Of a stretch of DNA of 34,132 nt, positions 16,310-25,177 are shown piece by piece (positions within the stretch are counted from its first letter, which is position 1; each line of letters opens with the position of its first letter). The stretch covers positions 1 through 34,132 of the forward strand of contig CAYRAI010000025.1 of assembly GCA_964422205.1 (NCBI GenBank). The letters run 5' to 3'. The translations under genes and the position numbers were made by a program. The notes below the pieces were generated by a model that had not been told where the DNA came from, ran no database searches, and saw only the letters and a program-made list of their open reading frames with translations. This DNA comes from CAZNYN01 sp964422205 (GTDB lineage: Bacteria > Synergistota > Synergistia > Synergistales > Synergistaceae).

Positions 16310-17605
16310 TTACAAAAAAATTGCCATATATAAAGGATATACCTCAACTTTGCCGAAAGTACCGACATTTCCGGGAGAGAGTTTTATCCCGCCCTGCACC
16401 CCATAATTTTCTATTATCGCGTCTAACGACTTAGCTTTTTTATTTTCTGCGGATTTTACCTCCACGGCAATAGCTTTTTTATTTCTTCTGATAAAGAAAT
16501 CTATTTCAATCTGCGAATTATATTCAAAATAGTAAAGTTTCTTTCCTGACTTTGCAAATATGTCAGCTATTATATTTTCGTATATCGCGCCTTTGTAGAT
16601 TCCCAGGCTGCCATCTATAATATCTTCCTGAGAACCATCCTCAAGCATGGACATCAGCAGACCTGTATCTCTCATGTAGACCTTAAAGGCATCACTTTTA
16701 GCATTGCCTTCAAACGGCAGTTCAGGCACCGCGAGATTATGGCAGAAATTAATGATTCCGGCATCATAGAGCCACATAAGACTTCCGCCGTATTTCCTAG
16801 CAGTACCTCTATTCTCGACAAGGCTATATTGAAATTTCTTATAGTCTTTTGATAAGTGTTTAGGTATTGAAAGAAAGCAGGCTCGGGCTTTTGTTTTTTC
16901 CGCCCCATCCGCATATTTTGCGATATCATCGGTATAGTCCGTAACGATCGCCCTTTGCAGGCGCAGAGCATCCGCAAAATTATGCCTTGTCACAAACTCC
17001 TTGACGACGCGAGGCATTCCTCCTATGACGATATATTCACGGAAGAGCTCTGCCATTTTCTCGTGCATAGCGACAGGCACCTGCTCCTGTCTCTCAAAAT
17101 AACCCTTTATATCTTCTATGGATTGTTCCGATACACTGCTCGCCCAGAGAAATTCCTCAAAATCCAGAGAGTACATTTCGAGATATTCAACATAGCCAAC
17201 CGGATACGAAGGGACATCTTTGTAATTAATTCCAAGCATAGAACCTGAGGCAATAACATCAAAACGACCGTCAGAAGCTAAAAATTTCAGAGCAGTTCTG
17301 GCGCGCGGGCAGTTTTGTATCTCATCAAGAAAGAGCAAAGTCTTATGAGGAACAAGCTCAGCTCCAGGAACACGGAGAGATATCTGTTTTATTAGGTTTT
17401 CAACATCCAAATCACCGTCAAATATGGAAGTATAAGCTGGGTTTTCGTCAAAGTTTATATATGTTCGGTATCGGTAATTTTCACGTGCGAACTTGTCTAT
17501 AATATATGTTTTTCCAACCTGCCGTGCGCCTTTGACTATAAGGCACATTTTATCGGGACGTACTTTCCATTTGAGCAGTTCTTCCATGATTTTTCGGCGC
17601 AGCAT
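16310..17605 (-). CDS. AAA-type ATPase with DUF4143 C-terminal domain
   Basis: About 431 residues. Walker A is KGARQVGKTYII, Walker B is TLLFLDEIQNC, and a sensor-like DVIASGSMLG follows. The C-terminal half has the DUF4143 pattern ending in a nuclease-like core IEIDFFIRRNKKAIAVEVKS, with the E-x-K signature of a restriction-endonuclease-like fold. These abundant ATPases have no settled role; toxin-antitoxin, mobile-element and transposition-related roles have been discussed. GGAGG lies eight bases before the ATG at 17605, so I prefer it to the ATG at 17629, which lies inside a promoter repeat. It is an isolated gene between two remnants, typical of accessory DNA. Confidence 0.88.
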   Translation of the reverse strand: MLRRKIMEELLKWKVRPDKMCLIVKGARQVGKTYIIDKFARENYRYRTYINFDENPAYTSIFDGDLDVENLIKQISLRVPGAELVPHKTLLFLDEIQNCPRARTALKFLASDGRFDVIASGSMLGINYKDVPSYPVGYVEYLEMYSLDFEEFLWASSVSEQSIEDIKGYFERQEQVPVAMHEKMAELFREYIVIGGMPRVVKEFVTRHNFADALRLQRAIVTDYTDDIAKYADGAEKTKARACFLSIPKHLSKDYKKFQYSLVENRGTARKYGGSLMWLYDAGIINFCHNLAVPELPFEGNAKSDAFKVYMRDTGLLMSMLEDGSQEDIIDGSLGIYKGAIYENIIADIFAKSGKKLYYFEYNSQIEIDFFIRRNKKAIAVEVKSAENKKAKSLDAIIENYGVQGGIKLSPGNVGTFGKVEVYPLYMAIFL

Positions 17606-17623
17606 TCGGCTCTCCTCCATCTT

Positions 17624-17712
17624 ATGCATATTTACCCACCGAATATTATACCATTAATGCATATTTTACTACCGAATATTCAGGTATGAATGCATATTTT
17701 TCCACCGAATAC
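17624..17712 (-). promoter_or_regulatory. Promoter of the DUF4143 ATPase with three 33-bp-spaced direct repeats
   Basis: A 23-bp repeat, plus-strand consensus ATGCATATTT....ACCGAATA, occurs at 17624-17646, 17657-17679 and 17690-17712, exactly 33 bp apart. An extended -10 (TGG then TATAAT on the minus strand, 17653-17645) lies between copies 1 and 2. The three sites would face the same side of the helix, flanking the promoter, as expected for cooperative binding of a repressor. Confidence 0.65.
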
Positions 17713-17744
17713 CAACATGTCTGTGCAGCTTTTCCGATGAGTTT

Positions 17745-18848
17745 TCATTTTGAGACGAAAAGAGCGCTTATGTCTATATTATCGTGGTTCCAGAACAGAG
17801 CTCTTTCTTTCGGGTATTCCACGGGATATAGGAGCCTCTGCTGTTCTGCCGTTATTTCTTCTTTGGGTCTTTGCGATATGTTCATCGAGTGAGAAATAGC
17901 CTCAAGCATTTTCTCCCCCTTCGGCGTGTTGGTGATTATCAGAGAGACTCCTTTGGGGTTATAAAGCTTTGGCTCATGTTTTTCTACTCCCCAGCAATCT
18001 GCTATCGTCATGTCTGATGCCCTGTGTGTATCGCAAAAACGGCATTTCTCGCATGAAGGGCGTGATATTACTCTTTTATGGATAAATAGGTCATAGTATC
18101 TGTCGTCCTCATAGACTTCATCGGCGTTCTCAACAGTATAGAGAAATCCCCTGTTGCTGTTTTCTCTGTTCCATGTATATTTCTTTGAACGGAAACAGAC
18201 AGACGTCAGCTTGGCACCTTTTTCTTTTTCCAATATTTTTTTGTACGATTTCCACACAAGAGGGCTCGGAACACTGTGACATATTACATCACAGAGAAAG
18301 AGATTTTCCGGTTCTTCTACTCCGAAGTAGGAGCGAAGAGCGGCACACTGACATGGAGTCCCGCTGAATAAAATAGTTTTGTATTTTACAGAATACTTTA
18401 TTTCCTTATACAAACCCGTTATGTCACTTTGAACATATTTTGACACTCTCATGCGGTCACGGCCTTTTTTGTCTCCCGTAATGCGGTGGACGACACGAAA
18501 GTTATCGTCAAAATCGGCTCCGCATACAAGCCCGCCTGAATCAAGAATAACATCCGATATCGCGGTAAATGCCCCGCCCGATGTCGAATTCATGAGGACA
18601 TTCTCAGACTTATGTGATGCCGCAAAAAAACGTCCCTCTGCGCTGTTTTTACACTTTCCCGAATTTATAACGGGACAGACCTTTTGGCATATGCCGCAGT
18701 CAACGCATATCTCTTGATTGATATTCGGATAGAAGAATCCCTCTCTGTCTGTACTCATTGTAATGGCACCTCTCGGGCAGAGCTCTGCGCACAGTCCGCA
18801 CCCGCAGCAATCGGCAGTATTTCCAAATACACTTTGCATTTTCATCAT
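17745..18848 (-). CDS. Coenzyme F420 hydrogenase/dehydrogenase beta-subunit-like 4Fe-4S protein
   Basis: A 367-residue protein. Two [4Fe-4S] ferredoxin motifs open it: CCGCGLCAELCP (about 14-25) and CVDCGICQKVCP (about 48-59). The FrhB N and C domains follow, with SGTPCQCAALRSYF and PSCEKCRFCDTHRASDMTIADCW as extra cysteine clusters. FrhB-like proteins move electrons between ferredoxin and a flavin or deazaflavin. In non-methanogens they often sit in glycan or natural-product loci, where the substrate is unknown. The start overlaps the MATE stop by four bases (ATGA), so the two are translationally coupled. Confidence 0.87.
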   Translation of the reverse strand: MMKMQSVFGNTADCCGCGLCAELCPRGAITMSTDREGFFYPNINQEICVDCGICQKVCPVINSGKCKNSAEGRFFAASHKSENVLMNSTSGGAFTAISDVILDSGGLVCGADFDDNFRVVHRITGDKKGRDRMRVSKYVQSDITGLYKEIKYSVKYKTILFSGTPCQCAALRSYFGVEEPENLFLCDVICHSVPSPLVWKSYKKILEKEKGAKLTSVCFRSKKYTWNRENSNRGFLYTVENADEVYEDDRYYDLFIHKRVISRPSCEKCRFCDTHRASDMTIADCWGVEKHEPKLYNPKGVSLIITNTPKGEKMLEAISHSMNISQRPKEEITAEQQRLLYPVEYPKERALFWNHDNIDISALFVSK

Positions 18849-20185
18849 ACCTTTCTTAAAATATGGTCGTTATCTGTTTTTAAATATTTTTTGTACTCAA
18901 GGAGCAGATAGAGCCCCATAAATATCCAGCCTAAAGCAATAGCCGCCGCCACTGCGTTTAAATCCATAAATGAGACTAAAGCATATGAAAATGCGACGCG
19001 AATAGGAATCTGTATAATTGTCGCATAAAGTGTGACGTCCATTTTGCCTATACCGCGAAAGAAGCCCTGCATGGTGTTGCATAGCGGAGAGAGCAAATAG
19101 ATGACACTCATGATTTTCAGATAGTCAGATGCTATGGAAATGGCACTGTTTTCAGCAGGGTTTAAAAACATTGATGCAAGCACCCCCGGGATTAGAAAAA
19201 GCATGATAGAGCAGGCAGATGTGCAGGCAAAATTTATGTACATAGAATATTTAAGCCCGCATTTTACTCGAAAATGTTCTCCCGCTCCCTTATTTTGAGA
19301 GGCAAACATCATTAAAGAGCTCGCCAAACTGTCGCTCGGAGCCAAAATAAAGCTGTCTATCCTGCATGCTGCGTTAAACGCGGCTATTGAATCTATGCCA
19401 AGTTTATTGACCGCACCCTGAAGCAGGAAAATTCCCACATAGAGCACTGTCTGCTGCACACCCGATACAGAGCTGTATGACACTGTCTTTGCAAGAAGAG
19501 CGGGGCTGAGCTTAAAAAATGACTTCGGTATTATTTGGGGAATTTTTACTTTTATATAGCCCAAACAGAGCAGAGCCGAGACAAGCTGCGATGCCACTGT
19601 GGCATAGGCCGCTCCGCTTATGCCTAAGTCCATATATTCCACAAAGACAACAGCCAGAATAATATTCAGAATTGAAGAAGCGATAAGGAAAAGCAGAGGA
19701 ACAAATGACTCTCCTACAGCTCTCATTGCCGATGACATAAGGTCGTAGATAAAGGCGAATATAAGTCCGGAAAAAATTATCTTGAGGTAGAGCTCTGACT
19801 CCGCCACAATTTCATGAGGTGTATTTATCAGCATAAGAAGGGGCTTGATAGACAACACTCCGCCTGTGCTCAGAATGATTGTAAAAATGCAGCCTGACAG
19901 CGCAGAGGTGGAGATTTCATCCTTTAGGAGCTTTTCGTCTCCCGAACCAAAAAATTCAGCCATAAGGACGGAAGCCCCCATTGTCATTCCAAAGAGCAGA
20001 AAGAGCATTATGTTCATTATGGGAATTGCCGTACCTATTGCGGCAAGAGACTCCTTACCAAGATACCGCCCCACTATTACGGCGTTGATTATTCCGTAAA
20101 GCTGCTGGAACATATTCCCAACCATAAGAGGAACGGCGAATACAATCATCTGCTTCGAGATATTCCCTTTGGTCATATCGCGCAT
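18845..20185 (-). CDS. MATE family efflux transporter
   Basis: About 446 residues and 12 hydrophobic segments with the MATE opening MTKGNISKQMIVFAVPLM and the repeated NxxQQxxG-type segment near GNMFQQLYGIINAVIVGRYLG. It exports organic cations, drugs or metabolites in exchange for Na+ or H+. I use the ATG at 20185, because GGAGG lies nine bases before it and directly abuts the ATG at 20194. It is co-translated with the FrhB-like gene. A TTGACA/TAAAAT promoter lies about 50 bp upstream, in the intergenic region shared with the divergent RpiR regulator, which makes this pair the likely regulated target. Confidence 0.92.
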   Translation of the reverse strand: MRDMTKGNISKQMIVFAVPLMVGNMFQQLYGIINAVIVGRYLGKESLAAIGTAIPIMNIMLFLLFGMTMGASVLMAEFFGSGDEKLLKDEISTSALSGCIFTIILSTGGVLSIKPLLMLINTPHEIVAESELYLKIIFSGLIFAFIYDLMSSAMRAVGESFVPLLFLIASSILNIILAVVFVEYMDLGISGAAYATVASQLVSALLCLGYIKVKIPQIIPKSFFKLSPALLAKTVSYSSVSGVQQTVLYVGIFLLQGAVNKLGIDSIAAFNAACRIDSFILAPSDSLASSLMMFASQNKGAGEHFRVKCGLKYSMYINFACTSACSIMLFLIPGVLASMFLNPAENSAISIASDYLKIMSVIYLLSPLCNTMQGFFRGIGKMDVTLYATIIQIPIRVAFSYALVSFMDLNAVAAAIALGWIFMGLYLLLEYKKYLKTDNDHILRKV

Positions 20186-20236
20186 CTCTTCCATCCTCCG
20201 GTCTTAACGCCTGATAAGAGTTGATTTACAAAAACC

Positions 20237-20298
20237 ATTTTAGTTAATTTATGATTATTGTCAAGCATAATAGTTAGTGCATGATTTTTGAAAATCAT
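20237..20298. promoter_or_regulatory. Divergent promoter/operator region between the MATE and RpiR genes
   Basis: On the minus strand TTGACA (20264-20259) and TAAAAT (20242-20237) are 16 bp apart, giving the MATE promoter. A direct repeat TAGTTA....ATGATT.TTG (16 of 20 identical) lies at 20241-20260, inside that promoter, and again at 20271-20290, exactly 30 bp away. The second copy overlaps the inverted repeat ATGATTTT-TG-AAAATCAT (20281-20298), just before a TATAAT at 20300-20305 serving the RpiR gene. Confidence 0.6.
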
Positions 20299-20336
20299 AT
20301 ATAATTGTTTTAATCAGAGATATCGGAGGGGTTCTT

Positions 20337-21188
20337 ATGGTAAAAAGTGTTGAAGAAAGAGCCGCAGAAGCAAAATTTACCGCCAACGACAAAAAGGTCT
20401 TTGACTTCATAATGTGTAAAAAGCGAGTTGCCTGTTTTTTGACAACCAATGAAATTGCCGAATATGTAGGAGCAAGCCCCTCTTCTGTTGTCCGCATATC
20501 ACGTAAACTCGGGTATGAAAATTTTTCTGCCTTCAGACGCGCATTGCAGGAGGATATCACAGGAGAATCTGCGGCAAACCGACACTTGGTTCCCCATGAA
20601 AAGATAAAACACTACCAAAATCTCTCCGATAAGGATATTCTCAGTGCATATTCATCAAACATTTTAAACAATCTTCTCTCTGACACGGACAGCGAGAATG
20701 ACAAAAAAATAATCGCCGCCGCCAAGATGATAAGCGAAGCAAAGCATGTTTACATAGTCGGATTCCGCGCTTGTGCCGGATTTGCCGCTTCCGCTTCCGT
20801 TATGCTCTCATGCATAAGAGCCGATGTTACATTCCCATGCAGCGGCAGGCCCACAATAGACTCTCTGATAGACATGACCCCGGATGATGTGATGATGGCA
20901 ATTTCATTTGCCCGCTATTCAACAGAGACATCATTTGCCGTACAAATGGCAAGAGATGCAGGCTGCCCCGTGATTGCCATGACGGACAGCTATGCCGCAC
21001 CGATAGCCAAAGACGCCGCAAAGGTCATTATAAGCAACAGCGGCAGTATGGGCTTTTTCGATTCATACATTGGGTTTTGGGCGAATGTTGAAAAGATTTT
21101 TATTTTGGCAAGCAAATATTGCAGGAGCACGAATGAAGCGCGCCTTGAAAAAATGGAAAAGTATCTGGGCGCAACAGGGCGCTACTGA
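20337..21188 (+). CDS. MurR/RpiR family transcriptional regulator
   Basis: A 283-residue regulator. The N-terminal RpiR-type helix-turn-helix (about 1-75, with TTNEIAEYVGASPSSVVRIS as recognition region and GYENFSAFRRAL after it) is followed by an SIS domain (about 125-260) that normally senses a phosphosugar. GGAGG precedes the ATG at good spacing. It is divergent from the MATE/FrhB-like pair across 142 bp containing phased repeats, so it most likely controls that pair and itself. The effector cannot be told from sequence. Confidence 0.9.
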   Translation: MVKSVEERAAEAKFTANDKKVFDFIMCKKRVACFLTTNEIAEYVGASPSSVVRISRKLGYENFSAFRRALQEDITGESAANRHLVPHEKIKHYQNLSDKDILSAYSSNILNNLLSDTDSENDKKIIAAAKMISEAKHVYIVGFRACAGFAASASVMLSCIRADVTFPCSGRPTIDSLIDMTPDDVMMAISFARYSTETSFAVQMARDAGCPVIAMTDSYAAPIAKDAAKVIISNSGSMGFFDSYIGFWANVEKIFILASKYCRSTNEARLEKMEKYLGATGRY

Positions 21189-21254
21189 CAGAGCCAAGCG
21201 GCACTTTGTCTGCGCGCTTCAAACATTGCATTGCGGCGGTGCGCCCCAAGCCTG

Positions 21255-22694
21255 TTATTTTCTCTTTTCTTTGTCCATGTACATGTTATCGTCTGCGGCT
21301 TTGAAGATTTTTTCTATTGTGCAGAGGCTTTCCTCATCCCAAAACGCACAGCCGAATGCCGCGCTTATTGGAAATTTTTCAGAGCTGTGTTCGGAGTTCA
21401 TCCTATCTTTGAGCTTTTCCCAACGTTCATAAACATCGGATTCCGCCAAATCTCTGAATATGACGGCAAATTCATCTCCGCCTATGCGGAATACTTGAGA
21501 CTTGCCAAAGTACTCGCACAGCATTTTGGCAAATTTTTTGATGTATTCGTCTCCCGCCTGGTGTCCGTATGTGTCGTTGACAGTTTTGAGTTTGTTGAGG
21601 TCAAAGACTCCTATGCCAAAGTGGGATAATTTCTCCGGAATGGATGCAGCTCTGGTCAGTTCATACTCATAAGCCGCACGGTTTTTTATTCCGGTGAGCA
21701 TGTCCGTTTCGGCCAGCTCAACCATCTTTATGCTGTATTTCTTTACTATGCCTGTCGTAATATTGATGACAGCAAGCACTACGAGAATGAGAAAGATGAA
21801 GGTCACAGCAAGCTGCGAGAACATTCTCTCTTTAAATTCTTTTATGTCTTTCAGCACTACCAGGTACCAGTTTAAGTTCGGTACATATCTTGTGATTATG
21901 TAGCCATCCGCCTCTTTGGTGTTATACCATTTATGGTTAACCACATCTCTGCCTGCGGTTATTTCCTCTTTCATGTTTGACAAAATTTTCTTTTCAAAAA
22001 GGTTCACGTTTTCAAAGCCGGTCAGATTGGAGGAGAGCTGAATTTTTCCGTCAGTGTCGATAAGGTATGCCGAGACTCCGTATTCTTCTTCGTTCTCGGT
22101 GAGAAAGCTCTGAATATATGGCGTCTCCACTCCGACGCCGACTACTCCTACTACCTCATGCGATCTGTTATAGAGCTTGCAGTTCACAAATATGGTTATA
22201 ATATTACTTTTTGCCTCGTCATTATCTACATTTAGGGAGCAGTCCCTATCTCCCTTTAAAAAGTCAAAATACCACGTATTTTCGGGATTATCTTTCGCCA
22301 TGAAGCGATCCTTGCCGTTTTCATAGTGATAATAAGCTCCTGACTTTGTGGATATAAAGAATACAGTGTCAAAGTTATATTTATTTTTATAAGTCCGCAA
22401 GTATTCTTGCATTGATTCCAATTCATGATCGCCAAATCCATACGAATTTTCCTTTTTTATAAAATTTCTTAAAAAGGTGTCATTAGCCATTGCTATGGAG
22501 ACATTTATCGGCCTGTCCATAAGATTGTTTATGTTGACGAATATGTTCTCCGATGTGAGTTCGGATACAGCTTCTATGTCCTTTTTGAAGAGGTCCTGAA
22601 AGAGAAATACAGATGACAGTGCGGAAAGGATAAACCCGACAATGATCGTTATAGAAATAGCTAATGTGAGTGACGAGATTTTTTTCTTTATCAT
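21255..22694 (-). CDS. Cache-domain diguanylate cyclase (GGDEF)
   Basis: A 479-residue membrane sensor. A first membrane helix (about 11-31), an extracytoplasmic Cache-like domain (about 35-280, with YGVSAYLIDTDGKIQLSS typical of dCache), a second helix (about 288-308), and a C-terminal GGDEF domain (about 330-479). The active-site loop is RIGGDEFAVIF, intact, so it should make cyclic di-GMP from GTP in response to an external ligand. I see no RxxD inhibitory site at the usual spacing. AGAGGA lies seven bases before the ATG. It converges with the RpiR gene and stands alone. Confidence 0.92.
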   Translation of the reverse strand: MIKKKISSLTLAISITIIVGFILSALSSVFLFQDLFKKDIEAVSELTSENIFVNINNLMDRPINVSIAMANDTFLRNFIKKENSYGFGDHELESMQEYLRTYKNKYNFDTVFFISTKSGAYYHYENGKDRFMAKDNPENTWYFDFLKGDRDCSLNVDNDEAKSNIITIFVNCKLYNRSHEVVGVVGVGVETPYIQSFLTENEEEYGVSAYLIDTDGKIQLSSNLTGFENVNLFEKKILSNMKEEITAGRDVVNHKWYNTKEADGYIITRYVPNLNWYLVVLKDIKEFKERMFSQLAVTFIFLILVVLAVINITTGIVKKYSIKMVELAETDMLTGIKNRAAYEYELTRAASIPEKLSHFGIGVFDLNKLKTVNDTYGHQAGDEYIKKFAKMLCEYFGKSQVFRIGGDEFAVIFRDLAESDVYERWEKLKDRMNSEHSSEKFPISAAFGCAFWDEESLCTIEKIFKAADDNMYMDKEKRK

Positions 22695-22818
22695 GAAATA
22701 GTCCTCTTGCCTTGTTTGGCATATGGCACAGGCAAATTGCGGAGAGCCATATCTGTAAATTTTTTATATCATAGCATATTTTCCATGTATCTAGCCATAA
22801 AAGTTAGAACATAAAAAA

Positions 22819-23958
22819 CTATTGTTTATATTTGGATTTTATCTTAACGGCGACTATCTCTCCAAAACTTCCGACCCTTACGGGGAACTCATTCCATACC
22901 CCGACACCTGAACTTACTATAAGGTTATAATTTCCCTTTTTGACATGGCCGTAAAGAGCTTCGTTGAACAAAGAGGCGATAATATTCAGAGGGAAGATTT
23001 GTCCTCTGTGAGTGTGCCCCGCAAATTCCAAGTCCACGCCGCCTGCGCGTGCCTCTTCGAGATTCCTCGGGCGGTGGTCCAGCAGAATTATGGGCTTTGC
23101 CCCGGACGACTCGGAAAGTATGGAACTCAGAGCGATTCTCGAACCATGCCGCCCTTCGTCGCCTCTGCCTGCTACGATAAAACTGCCTAAATCAACAGCT
23201 TGGTCATCAATGACTTTAATGCCGTATTTCGCAAATAGGGGAAGCATCGCAGAAAAATTATCAAGGTACATTTCATGGTTGCCTGTCACAAAATATACTC
23301 CGTACTTTGTCTTGATATCCGCAAGTGTTTTCAGAGAAGCGAGAAAAAGTTCCATAGAAGAGCTATGGTCGACAATGTCTCCGCATACAAGCAAAATATC
23401 GGGAGAAAGTGAGTTCGCCAAGCTCTTCAGCTCTCTAAGCTCCTTCTTGCCTATAACAGAACCGACATGCATATCGGAGAGCATGACTATGTTTATCTCA
23501 GGTACGTTCTTTTTTGCTATTTCTACACTATACTCCGTCAGCTTCAGGTGCGACGCATTCCATATGCCGCAGAGAGTGATAAGCAGAGCCATTGCAAATA
23601 CAAAGAAACCTCTGAGGTATATTTTATAAAATAGCTTATGTGTAACTTTACCGAAATGAATTATGTTGTCCGTAAAAATCAGTGCATCTGCAAGCAGAAA
23701 GAGCAAAGTTGAATACATTATAAAACATATGTGTGCCGCAGCTGTGTATGTAATAATTATACCAAAAATAGAATTTTTCCACTTCATGAAGACAAATGAA
23801 GAGATCGAGAGTAAGAACATCAATAGGAATATGGCAAAAAGGAGTCTCGTCAAAAAAGCAGAGCCGTAAGCTTTCAGCATATTCTTATATTTAACATAAC
23901 AATAAATATTCATAAGTGCCATCAATCCGAATGACACTAATATAAAAATTACAAACAA
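22819..23958 (-). CDS. Membrane-anchored metallophosphoesterase (YkuE-like)
   Basis: About 379 residues. Four hydrophobic segments occupy the first about 150 residues. A calcineurin-like phosphoesterase follows, with the full ligand set MLSDMHVG, CGDIVDH, TGNHE, LLDHRP and FAGHTHRGQ. Such enzymes cleave phosphate esters at the membrane; YkuE relatives act on lipid or UDP-sugar substrates. The open frame reaches a TTG at 24066, but that start has no ribosome binding site and its first codons form a perfect hairpin. A TTG at 23958 has AGAGGA seven bases upstream, so I start there. Confidence 0.85.
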   Translation of the reverse strand: MFVIFILVSFGLMALMNIYCYVKYKNMLKAYGSAFLTRLLFAIFLLMFLLSISSFVFMKWKNSIFGIIITYTAAAHICFIMYSTLLFLLADALIFTDNIIHFGKVTHKLFYKIYLRGFFVFAMALLITLCGIWNASHLKLTEYSVEIAKKNVPEINIVMLSDMHVGSVIGKKELRELKSLANSLSPDILLVCGDIVDHSSSMELFLASLKTLADIKTKYGVYFVTGNHEMYLDNFSAMLPLFAKYGIKVIDDQAVDLGSFIVAGRGDEGRHGSRIALSSILSESSGAKPIILLDHRPRNLEEARAGGVDLEFAGHTHRGQIFPLNIIASLFNEALYGHVKKGNYNLIVSSGVGVWNEFPVRVGSFGEIVAVKIKSKYKQ

Positions 23959-24001
23959 TTTAAAATCCTCTTCCAGTTTCAAGAATGAATAAATTTTTGC
24001 T

Positions 24002-24027
24002 CCATGCGGCACATTTTCGCCGCATGG
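24002..24027 (-). promoter_or_regulatory. Leader hairpin upstream of the metallophosphoesterase
   Basis: CCATGCGGC (24002-24010) pairs perfectly with GCCGCATGG (24019-24027) around an 8-nt loop. On the minus strand it lies between promoter-like TATTGTATTAT sequence and the TTG start at 23958, followed by AGCAAAAATTT. It could be an attenuator or a stability element. Confidence 0.45.
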
Positions 24028-24095
24028 GGGTAAAATAGATAATACAATAATTTGCGAAAAAGCCAAAGCTCAACTTTTACAATGGAGGTCTGCAT

Positions 24096-24662
24096 ATGGA
24101 AAAGAAGAAAGTTCTGACATTGCTGCTAGGAAGCCCGAGAAAAGACGGAAATACTGAAAAGCTGGCTGATGCTCTTGCGGAAGGAGCTTCCAAAAAAGGT
24201 TATGAGGTACGCAAGGTACGCCTCGCCTCTATGAACCTAAAAGGCTGCATCGACTGCCGCAAGTGCTGGTCAACAGGCAAGCCATGCATTCAGAATGACG
24301 ATATGAACGACAAGGTGTACCCCGATATTGAGGCGGCAGATGTGCTGGTTTTTGCTTCTCCCCTTTATTTCTATTCGTGGTCAACTCAGATAAAGCCTGT
24401 ATGGGACAGGCTTATTCCCTTCTATGCAAAGGAAGCCCCCCGCACGCTCAAAGGCAAGAAGTCTATTCTTTTAGCTGCTGCAGGAGATACTGAAGAGAGC
24501 AAATTAGAAGGCATAACTGTCTCATATAAAAACTGCCTTGAATACTTGGGCTGGGAATCTCTCGGAGAGATAACAGCACCTGGCATATATTCAAAAGGTG
24601 ACATAGAGAAGCTCGGAGAAAAATATCTCAAACAGGCAGAAGAGCTCGGAGCATCCTTATAA
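24096..24662 (+). CDS. NAD(P)H-dependent FMN reductase / iron-sulfur flavoprotein family
   Basis: A 188-residue flavodoxin-fold protein. The FMN phosphate loop GSPRKDGNTEKLA (about 13-25) is followed by a compact cysteine motif CIDCRKCWSTGKPC (about 49-62), which resembles the cluster motif of Isf-type iron-sulfur flavoproteins, and then FASPLYFYSWSTQIKPVWDR. It likely shuttles electrons between NAD(P)H or ferredoxin and quinone- or oxygen-type acceptors. GGAGG precedes the ATG. It is divergent from the metallophosphoesterase and has its own terminator. Confidence 0.88.
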   Translation: MEKKKVLTLLLGSPRKDGNTEKLADALAEGASKKGYEVRKVRLASMNLKGCIDCRKCWSTGKPCIQNDDMNDKVYPDIEAADVLVFASPLYFYSWSTQIKPVWDRLIPFYAKEAPRTLKGKKSILLAAAGDTEESKLEGITVSYKNCLEYLGWESLGEITAPGIYSKGDIEKLGEKYLKQAEELGASL

Positions 24663-24712
24663 CAGCTCGGAGAAGAATCAGAGAGACGCAAGAGAATAAT
24701 CCTTATATACTG

Positions 24713-24759
24713 AAAATGTCTTCTGCCGCAAATTTCACATTGCGGCGGAAGACATTTTT
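24713..24759 (+). terminator. Strong terminator after the flavoprotein
   Basis: AAAATGTCTTCTGCCGCAA (24713-24731) pairs along its length with TTGCGGCGGAAGACATTTTT, with one G-U pair and a short loop. The T-run follows. Confidence 0.85.
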
Positions 24760-24784
24760 CTTATCTTTTACGAAAAGCGGGATG

Positions 24785-25177
24785 TCAGATTGAATAAACT
24801 CCGCTCTTGCGGTCTTTGGCTATGTTGGTGAAATATTCGTCAACTTCCTTCATCAAGTCCGGGTTGAGGTTGGTTCTAAGTCCTGACTCATCGCCTTTGT
24901 CTCCGCATATTACTCTTTTGTTTTCCGCCGCCCCGTCAAGAATATGGGAGGCAGAATCTGCGGGGCTCTGTGCCGTCTCAGGCGTGACATCTATTCCGTC
25001 GTCAGTGCGCCATATACCTGTCGCGGTAGTGCCCGGCGTAGCGGGAGAAAATTTAATATTCTCGTCCCAATATTCGGCTCTCAGAGACAGTGTCAGCATC
25101 ATAAGAGCCGCCTTTGTCGCGGCGTACATGGTCTGCAAAGGCATTGGAGCGAAGGCCACTCCCGATATTAAAAGAGG
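24785..25177 (-). pseudogene. C-terminal half of a short-chain dehydrogenase/reductase (SDR)
   Basis: About 130 residues remain. The frame reads ISGVAFAPMPLQTMYAATKA, containing the SDR YxxxK catalytic pair (YAATK) and the preceding serine region. It then runs through ATPGTTATGIW, the usual PG-xxxT stretch, to a normal-looking C-terminus. The Rossmann GxxxGxG cofactor half is absent. A GTG at 25159 has no purpose-built ribosome site. The frame is continuous with the stop codon of the preceding chimeric ORF, so the two coding blocks were joined by a deletion. It cannot bind NAD(P) and is very unlikely to be active. Confidence 0.8.

Noticed and set aside
17624..17712. CRISPR-like short array
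   Set aside because: Only three copies, with 10-nt gaps too short for spacers, and they overlap a promoter and start codon.
22483..22722. Minus-strand ORF of 79 codons at the GGDEF gene start
   Set aside because: Out-of-frame shadow over the cyclase N-terminus.
23959..24066. Extra N-terminal 36 residues of the metallophosphoesterase
   Set aside because: TTG start without a ribosome site; the sequence folds into a perfect leader hairpin.
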